Assembly (NCBI GenBank): GCA_028287205.1
Contig: JAQBQC010000315.1
Span: forward strand, 1 to 6,996
Direction of reading: 5' to 3'
Source: Gemmatimonadota bacterium
GTDB taxonomy: Bacteria > Gemmatimonadota > Gemmatimonadetes > Gemmatimonadales > Gemmatimonadaceae
Length of the DNA: 6,996 bases
Positions 1 to 5,133 of this stretch are shown piece by piece. Each line of letters starts with the position of its first letter. Position 1 is the first letter of the stretch. The position numbers and the translations under genes are program-made. Below the pieces are notes generated by a model. It had not been told where the DNA came from. It worked only from the letters and a program-made list of their open reading frames with translations, and did no database searches.

Positions 1-375
1 GCGCCCATCGACCAGCACGAGCAGCTTGTTCGCGGTGACGCTGTTGAATCCGCGTGCGGTGATCGCCCACTGGTGCGCACCGAACTGTGCGACCTCGAGA
101 TTCGGCGCCAGCCGCAACGCTTCGGGAATGCTCGTCGCTCCCGAGCGGCGGATCTGGTCGTTCGTGATGACCTGGATGGCGGACGCAGCGTCAGCGAGTC
201 GTTCTGGCTGCTTCGAGACGGAGGTGACGTTGATCTGCATCAGCTGCTCGACGCTCAGTCGTTTGAGCTCGACAGGCGATGGGATCGTGTCCTGCTGCGC
301 TGGGAGCTTGCCTGCATGCAGCGCGACGGCGAGGGCGACGCAAATGGCGCAGATTCGACGCGTGTGTCGCGTCAC
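1..375 (-). CDS. TonB-dependent outer-membrane receptor, N-terminal part (runs off the left edge)
   Basis: Outer-membrane active transporter for a scarce ligand (iron complexes, cobalamin or similar), energised through TonB-ExbBD. Only 125 residues are in the window; the barrel lies beyond base 1. Reading from the GTG at 375, residues 1-7 are a basic n-region (MTRHTRR), about 8-22 a hydrophobic stretch, and PAQQ near 25-28 a likely signal peptidase site. The plug domain follows: ELKRLSVEQLMQINVTSVSK (36-55), SGATSIPEAL (78-87), TARGFN (106-111) and LLVLVDGR (118-125). This plug style is typical of a large receptor family whose substrate cannot be read from the plug. The GTG is preceded by AGGTGAT. 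An in-frame ATG at 447 with a GAGGA motif would add 24 residues before the signal peptide, and its codons are poorer in G/C at the third position, so I prefer the GTG. No riboswitch was recognised upstream. Confidence 0.9.
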   Translation of the reverse strand, partial: MTRHTRRICAICVALAVALHAGKLPAQQDTIPSPVELKRLSVEQLMQINVTSVSKQPERLADAASAIQVITNDQIRRSGATSIPEALRLAPNLEVAQFGAHQWAITARGFNSVTANKLLVLVDGR

Positions 376-447
376 GACATCACCTATGTCGTGGAGCGAG
401 CTTCCACCGCCTTGCGCGGAGGTAGCGGCAACGTGCCCGGATACCAT

Positions 448-685
448 CGTCGTTCCTCGAGTTCATTGAGCAGACCTGCACCAACGTCGCCCTGACTCTA
501 ACCGAGAGCGCGTGATCGCAGCAACGCTCGAGGAGCATTCCGCAGATGATATTCGTCTCACGATTGCTCGACGCAGGTGCGTACGGTTGATAGGCAGACG
601 AAGGGCGCACGCGGGCAGCAACAGCGTGCATCGACCCAGTCTCTTAATGAGACTTCCCTAATCGAAATTCGACGAACGTGCGCGC
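448..685. other. Intergenic region upstream of the TonB receptor
   Basis: About 240 bases between the end of the small minus-strand gene and the receptor; this is the receptor's leader and promoter region. A weak sigma-70-like pair on the minus strand is possible (TTGCTG, 18-base spacer, TAGAGT, within about 497-526), but both hexamers match consensus poorly. The only clear structure is the hairpin at 638-654. I did not find the conserved boxes of a cobalamin riboswitch or other known leader RNA. Confidence 0.4.
638..654. repeat. Short perfect inverted repeat (AGTCTC-TTAAT-GAGACT)
   Basis: Six-base arms with a five-base centre, about 30 bases beyond the stop codon of the minus-strand gene ending at 686. 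It could be a weak terminator for that gene or an operator for the receptor transcript. There is no T-run on either side, so a classical intrinsic terminator is not supported. Confidence 0.4.
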
Positions 686-1006
686 CTAGTTTTTCTGCGC
701 GCGCGCGTAGTACTCGTCGATGCAGAGTGTGATGACCTGGTTGAGCAGCTCGTCGGGGCCCGCGGAGCGCGCACGCGGCCGCTCGCTGTGCAGCGATGAC
801 CATCCCTGCTTGATCGCGATCACCAGCTGCTCGACGCGAACGTGATTGCGGTGCGCATCGTCGCACAGCTCGCGCAACGCACCTCGAACGTCTTCGCCTG
901 TGTGTGCCATCCCTTCTGCTTCGGATTGCGGCTCGTCGCGGATCATGCGCAGCAGCAGCTCCCGAAGCGCGGCGATCGTGCTCTCGGGAATCGTTCGCGG
1001 AGTCAA
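686..1006 (-). CDS. Small helical protein of unknown function
   Basis: I do not recognise a named family. From the TTG at 1006 it is 106 residues, largely amphipathic helix: a leucine-rich N-terminal helix (IAALRELLLRMIRDEP, residues 10-25), a central helix (DVRGALRELCDDAHRN, 39-54), then VEQLVIAIKQGW (58-69), a polar Arg/Ser-rich linker, and a C-terminal helix ending LLNQVITLCIDEYYARA. There are no membrane segments, no signal peptide and two cysteines (48 and 95). The pattern suggests a small soluble helical bundle. The frame stays open upstream to a stop at 1145-1147, but no ATG or GTG occurs there, so the start is TTG 1006 or the internal ATG at 946 (residue 21, with GGGAG upstream). It is divergent from the copper lipoprotein gene. 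That it is coding is likely; function is unknown. Confidence 0.65.
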   Translation of the reverse strand: MTPRTIPESTIAALRELLLRMIRDEPQSEAEGMAHTGEDVRGALRELCDDAHRNHVRVEQLVIAIKQGWSSLHSERPRARSAGPDELLNQVITLCIDEYYARAQKN

Positions 1007-1311
1007 CTGCGATCCCGAGCGGTGAATGCCGCCGGAGCGACGAGCGAAAATGACACCAGCAGCTGTTGTGAGGGTAACGTCGTTCGGCTGATTCGAATCG
1101 GTGGCATCATCTCGCCTATCGCTAGAGTATCTGACACGACTCTGTCATGCAAGCAGACAACAATGCATGCTGGCGGAGTCATGGAATGAGCGCGTACCGG
1201 CGCCCTCGTATACACCGCATTCACCTCGACGGCACTGTCGCTCGCTGCGAATGCAATGCGCTTGCGCGGGGCGAAGCCTATTCTGACTTCGACACCAATG
1301 CGGATGTAGTC
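1007..1311. other. Divergent intergenic region with two dyads
   Basis: About 305 bases between the starts of the minus-strand small gene and the plus-strand copper lipoprotein, so it should hold both promoters. Visible structure: a perfect 10-base palindrome GATTCGAATC at 1090-1099, and an inverted repeat TGACA-N6-TGTCA at 1132-1147. TAGAGTAT at 1123-1130 is a possible -10-like element on the plus strand, but no convincing -35 accompanies it. An open frame runs upstream of the lipoprotein from 1147, but it lacks protein-like character and would bury the signal peptide. Confidence 0.4.
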
Positions 1312-1734
1312 ATGAGAAGCTCAGTAGTCGGTAAATGCATAAGCACCGTTTCAGTGTTCCTGTTGACGGCGATGGCCGCCTGCGGCGGCGGCGGATCGTC
1401 CAGCTCGAATGGGATGACGGATCCCGGGCCCACGATGCCACCGCCAGTGAACTCATCAACGACATCGCTGTCCGTCACGAACAACAAGTTCACACCTGCG
1501 CACGACAGTGTTGCCGTTGGTGCGACGCTAAAGTGGACGTGGAACTCGTGCACTGGCGATGGCTACGGCGGAAGCACGTGCGTCTCGCACAGCGTGCAGT
1601 TCGATGACGGAGGGCCGAGCTCCAGCATTCAAGACTCGGGCAGCTTCAGCAGAACCTTCGCCAGCGCCGGCACCTACACATACCACTGTGCGGTGCACGG
1701 CGCGGCGATGGCGGGGACCATCATTGTGAAGTGA
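1312..1734 (+). CDS. Lipoprotein with plastocyanin-like (type 1 copper) domain
   Basis: A predicted membrane-anchored copper protein acting as an electron carrier or copper binder outside the cytoplasm. The 140-residue product starts at ATG 1312: a lipoprotein signal peptide (residues 1-23) ends at AMAAC, with Cys24 as lipidation site, followed by a flexible Gly/Ser/Pro linker to about residue 50. The cupredoxin fold covers about 51-140 (SLSVTNNKFTP, VAVGATLKWTW, FSRTFASAGTYTYHC). The type 1 copper ligands are all visible: His93 (SHSV), Cys126, His129 and Met133 (CAVHGAAM). Unusually, residues 80-90 hold Cys80 and Cys90 in a Gly-rich loop just before the first His ligand, probably a disulfide. 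An ATG at 1147 in the same frame would add 55 non-protein-like residues and hide the signal peptide. The ribosome site is weak. The gene converges with the gene ending at 1747, leaving only 12 bases. Physiological partner unknown. Confidence 0.9.
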   Translation: MRSSVVGKCISTVSVFLLTAMAACGGGGSSSSNGMTDPGPTMPPPVNSSTTSLSVTNNKFTPAHDSVAVGATLKWTWNSCTGDGYGGSTCVSHSVQFDDGGPSSSIQDSGSFSRTFASAGTYTYHCAVHGAAMAGTIIVK

Positions 1735-1746
1735 TGATGCAGCGGG

Positions 1747-2097
1747 CTACGAGGCGCTTCCCTTGTGTCCTGCCCGCGATGCTGCTTCCCGGATGCGTTT
1801 GATGTACGCCGAAACGGATTCCGATGGTTTTCGTGTCGGAAGAACGAAATCCGGCTCGTCGGGAGCGATCGGTGAGCCGCCGGACACGGGCTCGTCGACC
1901 ATGAGATCGCCGCCGCCGCGTTCGACCATCCGCTCGAACTGTTCGACGGCTTCCTCGAGATCCGCGAGCTCCTCGGGGCTTTCCTTGCCCGTGAGCTGAA
2001 CTCCGTTTCGGCGGAGTCGTGACGCGATCTCTTCGGCGATCCTGCGACGTTCCTCGTCGGAGCTGTCCGACGAGGCTGCCGATGACGCGCCTGTCAC
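1747..2097 (-). CDS. Hydrophilic protein of unknown function, second gene of a coupled pair
   Basis: A 116-residue acidic soluble protein that I cannot place in a named family. It has a Ser/Ala-rich disordered start, an amphipathic helix (EERRRIAEEIASRLRR, about residues 15-30), a Glu-rich helical segment (SPEELADLEEAVEQFERMVE, 40-59), a loop rich in Gly/Pro/Asp, and a C-terminal helix ESVSAYIKRIREAASRAGHK (93-112). There is no signal peptide, membrane span or cysteine. The GTG start at 2097 overlaps the stop of the preceding gene as GTGA and has AAGGA six bases upstream within that gene, so translational coupling is likely. The open frame, good ribosome site and amphipathic pattern support a real gene; the function is unknown. 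Confidence 0.7.
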   Translation of the reverse strand: MTGASSAASSDSSDEERRRIAEEIASRLRRNGVQLTGKESPEELADLEEAVEQFERMVERGGGDLMVDEPVSGGSPIAPDEPDFVLPTRKPSESVSAYIKRIREAASRAGHKGSAS

Positions 2098-2294
2098 TTG
2101 TTGTCCTTTTTCGACGACTCATCGTCGGGCAGTGTCTCCCAGGTCGACGATCCCGTGAGGTTGTTGTTCTTGCCGGCGTCGCCGATCGAGCCTTTTCCCT
2201 CCGACGCTTCACGACGCAGCTCTTCCTGCAGCGCCTTCTCGCTATCACTCTGCGCGTCCGCCTTGCTCCCTGCTTCGTTCTTCTTGTCGCTCAT
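2094..2294 (-). CDS. Small hydrophilic protein of unknown function, first gene of a coupled pair
   Basis: A 66-residue, highly charged, probably largely disordered protein: MSDKKNEAGSKADAQ start, a short helix (SEKALQEELRREASEGKG, residues 18-35), a Gly/Asn-rich middle, the only hydrophobic patch LTGSSTWETLP (46-56), and a Lys/Asp/Ser tail. No transmembrane or signal sequence. The ATG at 2294 is chosen because GGAG lies eight bases upstream; the frame continues further 5' but that part is not protein-like. Its stop overlaps the GTG of the next gene. The composition resembles small stress-associated hydrophilic proteins, but this is only an impression. Confidence 0.65.
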   Translation of the reverse strand: MSDKKNEAGSKADAQSDSEKALQEELRREASEGKGSIGDAGKNNNLTGSSTWETLPDDESSKKDNK

Positions 2295-2409
2295 GATCGC
2301 AGCTCCGTCAGTGAAGGATGAACGCTCGCTGATTCGCGTGTCGCCGTTGGAAATCTGGTGCACGGAGCGAGCCGCCGCATTGGTGGAGGGGAGATTGATA
2401 CGAAGGTAA

Positions 2410-2425
2410 GTGCCCTGAGGGGCAC
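2410..2425. repeat. Hairpin GTGCCC-TGAG-GGGCAC in a divergent intergenic region
   Basis: Six-base-pair perfect stem with a four-base loop, lying between the divergent starts at 2294 (minus) and 2482 (plus). It could be an operator or a leader structure; it has no T-run, so a terminator is unlikely. Confidence 0.45.
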
Positions 2426-2455
2426 ATGTTATGCAGCCCGTGGCCCCTCGATCAA
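2426..2455 (-). promoter_or_regulatory. Possible sigma-70-type promoter for the coupled small genes
   Basis: On the minus strand TTGATC (2455-2450), an 18-base spacer and TAACAT (2431-2426) each match the consensus hexamers in four of six positions. It would start transcription about 125 bases before the ATG at 2294, reading through the hairpin at 2410-2425. The match is moderate and may be chance. Confidence 0.25.
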
Positions 2456-2481
2456 TCGATTCTCTTTGCACCGGAGGGGTT

Positions 2482-2766
2482 ATGCCCAGGGGGGATAAGG
2501 CGGCGTATACTGACAAGCAGAAGCGTCAGGCGGAGCATATAGAGGAGGGGTACGAGAAGCGCGGAGTGCCGGAGAAGGAGGCCGAGCGACGGGCGTGGGC
2601 CACCGAGAATGCGATCAGTCACGGCGGCCGGAAGTCCGGCTCCGGGCGCGGACGCGCGGAGAACAAGGCGCCCGAGCGGAAGGGTGGGCACAGCCAGAGC
2701 ACATCGGAGCGCAGCCGCGCCGCGAAGAAGGGTTGGGCCACGCGCCGGCGCAACGGGGACGCGTAG
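2482..2766 (+). CDS. Small basic protein of the family often labelled 'plasmid stabilization protein'
   Basis: A 94-residue, strongly basic, hydrophilic protein. The N-terminal half carries the hallmark of a widespread bacterial family: MPRGDKAAYTDKQKRQAEHI (1-20), then EEGYEKRGVPEKEAERRAWA (21-40). The C-terminal half is a Lys/Arg/Gly/Ser tail (GRKSGSGRGR, SERSRAAKKGWATRRR) that looks disordered and could bind nucleic acid. The family is commonly annotated as plasmid stabilization protein, but nothing here suggests a plasmid and to my knowledge that role is not established; a chromosomal stress or DNA-associated role is equally possible. The ATG at 2482 is favoured by GGAGG at 2473-2477. An upstream ATG at 2431 in frame would add 17 residues that do not fit the family start. 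It is divergent from the small gene pair starting at 2294. Confidence 0.85.
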   Translation: MPRGDKAAYTDKQKRQAEHIEEGYEKRGVPEKEAERRAWATENAISHGGRKSGSGRGRAENKAPERKGGHSQSTSERSRAAKKGWATRRRNGDA

Positions 2767-2781
2767 CGCTCGCGTAGCGCT
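2760..2781. repeat. Exact 11-base tandem repeat spanning a stop codon
   Basis: CGCGTAGCGCT occurs twice head to tail at 2760-2770 and 2771-2781. The first copy contains the TAG stop of the basic protein gene. It looks like a small tandem duplication. Each unit also contains the palindrome AGCGCT. Confidence 0.8.
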
Positions 2782-2800
2782 TGCGCGTGCCGCTCCCGAA

Positions 2801-2817
2801 GCGCGCGAGTCGCGCGC
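2801..2817 (+). terminator. GC-only hairpin downstream of the basic protein gene
   Basis: Seven-base-pair stem GCGCGCG-AGT-CGCGCGC, 35 bases after the stop at 2766. It may act as a terminator or 3' stabiliser, but no T-run follows, so this is a weak intrinsic terminator at best. Confidence 0.35.
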
Positions 2818-2954
2818 ACTCGTGAGGAGCCGTAGCACAGGGTTGTCGACGCCCGCGATGCGAGGATTGTCATTCCACACATTGCAGGCGTTTGGCTCGC
2901 GTCGTTAATTCACGCGATCGAGCCGGTTGCCGACCACACATTCCCTGAAGACCA

Positions 2955-3692
2955 ATGAAAATGGCCTACGCTACGGAGCTGGTCGGCACGTATTTCCTCG
3001 TGCTGACGGTGGGCCTCATGTCGCTGTCGCAGTCGCCGTTTGCGCCCTTGGCGATCGGCAGCGCGCTCATGATCATGGTCTACATGGGAGGGCATGTCTC
3101 GGGCGCGCACTACAATCCGGCGGTAACGCTCGCGGTGTGGATGCGAGGCAAGCTTCCGACGGGCGATGTCGCTGCGTACTGGATCGCGCAGCTGATCGGT
3201 GCCGTGCTCGCGGCGCTCACCGTTCTGTATTTGACGGGCAAGACATTCGCCGCCGCGCCGGGCGCGGATGTCACGTGGGCGCGCGCGCTCGCGGTCGAAG
3301 CGATCTTCACCTTCGCGCTCGCCTTGGTCGTTCTCAACTCCGCCACCGCTCGGCAGACCGAAAGGAATTCTTTCTATGGATTGGCGATCGGATTCACGAT
3401 CGTCGTCGCGGCGTTCGCGGGGGGCGCGATCTCGGGCGGCGCGTTCAACCCCGCGGTGGGCATCGGTCCGATGTTGATCGACACGCTCCTGGGCCACGGT
3501 ACGCTCGGGAACGTGTGGCTCTACATCGTTGGCCCGTTCGCCGGAGCGATACTGGCGGCGCTGTTCTTCCGCGCGCAAAACCCCGAGCCGGAGCCCGGTG
3601 CTGCGATCCCGAGCGCGCCTCCAGGCGAGGAGCGCGTGAAGCCGGGAGAGTTCACGGCGCCAAGGCCGGGAGGTGCGCCGAGCGCATCATAG
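2955..3692 (+). CDS. Aquaporin-family (MIP) channel with an unusual selectivity filter
   Basis: An inner-membrane channel of the major intrinsic protein family, 245 residues with the expected six hydrophobic spans and two half-helices. Signature loop B is GGHVSGAHYNPAVT (46-59), with the first NPA at 54-56. Loop E is SGGAFNPAVGIGP (160-172), with the second NPA at 165-167. Aligned by eye on E. coli AqpZ, the four filter positions (Phe43, His174, Thr183, Arg189) become Ile34, Ala153, Gly162 and Val168. Loss of the nearly invariant Arg after the second NPA suggests a wide, uncharged pore, so water selectivity should not be assumed; small neutral solutes or gases are possible. The last 37 residues are Pro/Glu/Gly-rich and probably cytosolic. 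The ATG at 2955 begins close to the first span; another ATG lies two codons on, and the ribosome site is weak (GAAG). No glycerol or arsenic genes are nearby to hint at a substrate. Confidence 0.92.
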   Translation: MKMAYATELVGTYFLVLTVGLMSLSQSPFAPLAIGSALMIMVYMGGHVSGAHYNPAVTLAVWMRGKLPTGDVAAYWIAQLIGAVLAALTVLYLTGKTFAAAPGADVTWARALAVEAIFTFALALVVLNSATARQTERNSFYGLAIGFTIVVAAFAGGAISGGAFNPAVGIGPMLIDTLLGHGTLGNVWLYIVGPFAGAILAALFFRAQNPEPEPGAAIPSAPPGEERVKPGEFTAPRPGGAPSAS

Positions 3693-3703
3693 CGGCGGCC
3701 TTG

Positions 3704-3734
3704 CCGGTGCTCTCGCTCCGTGAGCGGGCACCGG
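3704..3734 (+). terminator. Hairpin after the aquaporin gene, probable terminator
   Basis: Outer stem CCGGTGC/GCACCGG (3704-3710 with 3728-3734), an internal bulge (TCT opposite G), inner stem CGCTC/GAGCG (3714-3718 with 3722-3726) and a CGT loop. It begins 12 bases after the stop codon. The following bases, TCTTG, are only a weak T-run. Confidence 0.55.
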
Positions 3735-3909
3735 TCTTGCCGGGACTTCAGGCGCTCGGAAACGCGGGTGGTCGCTCAACATCGTTGATCGTTGGCCGAA
3801 GCAAGCACGTTCGAGATCGGGCTGTTTTTCCAATCGTAGAGCTCTGCATGCGCAAGCGTCGCTCGAACAGCGCGCGAATACGCGACAGCGCCGCTGTCCG
3901 AACTGAGCA
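3735..3909. other. Intergenic leader of the cytochrome gene pair
   Basis: This should contain the promoter of the cytochrome pair. TTGATC at 3785-3790 and TAGAGC at about 3838-3843 are too far apart to form one promoter, and I see no convincing pair. A run of five T lies near 3826-3830. No open frame here looks like a protein. Confidence 0.3.
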
Positions 3910-5133
3910 TTGGCCAATGCGCTGCGACCGGTGCGTGCGAGCACCTCGCTCGTGTGCATCGTCGTGAATCTCGCTGCGCTGGCAGTCTCGCTCGCGGCGT
4001 TCGTGGCTGGAGCGAGTGGCGTGGCCCGCATGACGAGCGGCGCACCGCTGGCACGACGAGCGGCTCAGCATGCCTCGGCTCGCGCGCGCACCGGTGAGGA
4101 GATCTTCCGCGCGACGTGTACCGGATGCCACGGTGCCGATGGCGCCGGTGCGCCGCGCTCCACCGTCGGCTTCACGAACCGCCTCCCGGACTTCACGGAC
4201 TGCAATTTCGCCACGCGTGAGGCGCGGGCGGACTGGACGGCGATCGTGCGCGATGGCGGCCCGGTACGAGGGCTGAGTCGCATCATGCCGGCGTTTCGCG
4301 ACCTGCTCACGCCGGAGGAGATCCAGCGCGTCATCTCCTACGTCCGAACCTTCTGTCGCGAGCGCAGCTGGCCTCGCGGCGAATTCAACCTGCCACTCGC
4401 GCAAACGGTCGAGAAGGCATTCCCCGAGGACGAGGTGGTGCTCACGAGCGCGATCGAGATGAAAGGACCCGGGTCGGTCTCCAATCACCTCATTTTCGAG
4501 AAGCGCTTCGGCGCGCGCGATCAGATCGAGGTCGATGTGCCATTCGGATTCATCGGCCGCAGCGGCCACTCATGGTCCGGTGGGCTAGGCGATGTTTCCA
4601 TCGTGCCCAAACACGTTTTTTTCAGCAGCCTCGCGTCGGGCACGATCGTGAGCGGCCTGGCCGGCGTCATCCTCCCCACTGGCGATCGGACCACGGGGCT
4701 TGGCAGCGGTACAACGGCGTTCGAGGCGAGCGTCCTCGCCGCGCAGCTCCTCCCGGCGCGGAGCTACCTGCAGCTTCAGGGGAAAGTGGAGCTTCCCACC
4801 GATCGTTCACGCACCAATCAGTCGGTGTTCTGGGGCGCCGCGCTCGGCACCACCGTTCCCTTCAGTCCCATCACCCGCATCTGGTCGCCTATGCTCGAAG
4901 TCACGGGCTCGCGCGACCTCATCGCCGGCGCACCTGTAGCGTGGGACCTGGTGCCGCAGTTTCAGATTTCCTTGAGCGCGCTGCAGCACGTCCGCGCGGG
5001 AGTCGGCGTTGACGTCCCTCTTACAGAGAAGGAGACGCGTCACACGCAGCTCCTGTTCTACATGCTCTGGGACACGTTCGACGGTCCACTGTTCTCAGGA
5101 TGGAAAGGGTGGTGTCCAGGATGCGAGCACTGA
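3910..5133 (+). CDS. Cytochrome c domain fused to a predicted outer-membrane beta-barrel
   Basis: Predicted secreted electron-transfer protein of up to 407 residues. A signal peptide lies at about residues 14-37 (hydrophobic, Ala/Val/Leu-rich). A class I cytochrome c domain (about 62-150) has the haem site C70-T-G-C-H74 and likely axial ligand Met126 in RIMPAF, followed by the typical final helix LTPEEIQRVISYVRTF (133-148). Residues about 175-397 alternate like beta-strands separated by Gly/Asp turns and include GGLGDVSIVPKHVFF and GVILPTGDRTTGLGSGT. These resemble outer-membrane transporters of the 'MetA-pathway of phenol degradation' type. The combination recalls Cyc2-like cytochrome-porin fusions, but both halves look different in sequence, so homology is not claimed. 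The protein ends in CPGCEH rather than the aromatic residue usual for barrel proteins. The TTG at 3910 follows a stop at 3904-3906; the GTG at 3931 would give a tidier signal peptide; neither has a good ribosome site. It overlaps the next gene by 34 bases. Confidence 0.85.
   Translation: MANALRPVRASTSLVCIVVNLAALAVSLAAFVAGASGVARMTSGAPLARRAAQHASARARTGEEIFRATCTGCHGADGAGAPRSTVGFTNRLPDFTDCNFATREARADWTAIVRDGGPVRGLSRIMPAFRDLLTPEEIQRVISYVRTFCRERSWPRGEFNLPLAQTVEKAFPEDEVVLTSAIEMKGPGSVSNHLIFEKRFGARDQIEVDVPFGFIGRSGHSWSGGLGDVSIVPKHVFFSSLASGTIVSGLAGVILPTGDRTTGLGSGTTAFEASVLAAQLLPARSYLQLQGKVELPTDRSRTNQSVFWGAALGTTVPFSPITRIWSPMLEVTGSRDLIAGAPVAWDLVPQFQISLSALQHVRAGVGVDVPLTEKETRHTQLLFYMLWDTFDGPLFSGWKGWCPGCEH

Noticed and set aside
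26..495. Two plus-strand open frames at the left edge
   Set aside because: They are antisense to the TonB receptor, whose plug motifs are clear on the minus strand.
448..637. Cobalamin or other riboswitch ahead of the TonB receptor
   Set aside because: Such leaders are common for this receptor class, but I could not find the conserved B12-box type sequence or a convincing fold.
1147..1311. N-terminal extension of the copper lipoprotein from ATG 1147
   Set aside because: It would place 55 non-conserved-looking residues before a lipoprotein signal peptide that needs to be N-terminal.
1721..2248. 175-residue Arg-rich frame on the minus strand
   Set aside because: Out of frame with the two coupled small genes, which have ribosome sites and balanced composition; this product is implausibly Arg-rich.
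2910..3578. 222-residue open frame on the minus strand
   Set aside because: Antisense to the aquaporin gene, almost entirely Arg/Glu/Asp/His, which is the mirror of hydrophobic codons.
2927..3967. 346-residue open frame on the plus strand
   Set aside because: Overlaps the aquaporin in another frame and is Arg/Gly-rich; the NPA motifs and membrane spans lie in the 2955 frame.
3748..4569. 273-residue open frame on the minus strand
   Set aside because: Lies opposite the cytochrome-barrel gene, is rich in Arg/Ala/Asp without domain features, and is a typical high-GC antisense shadow.
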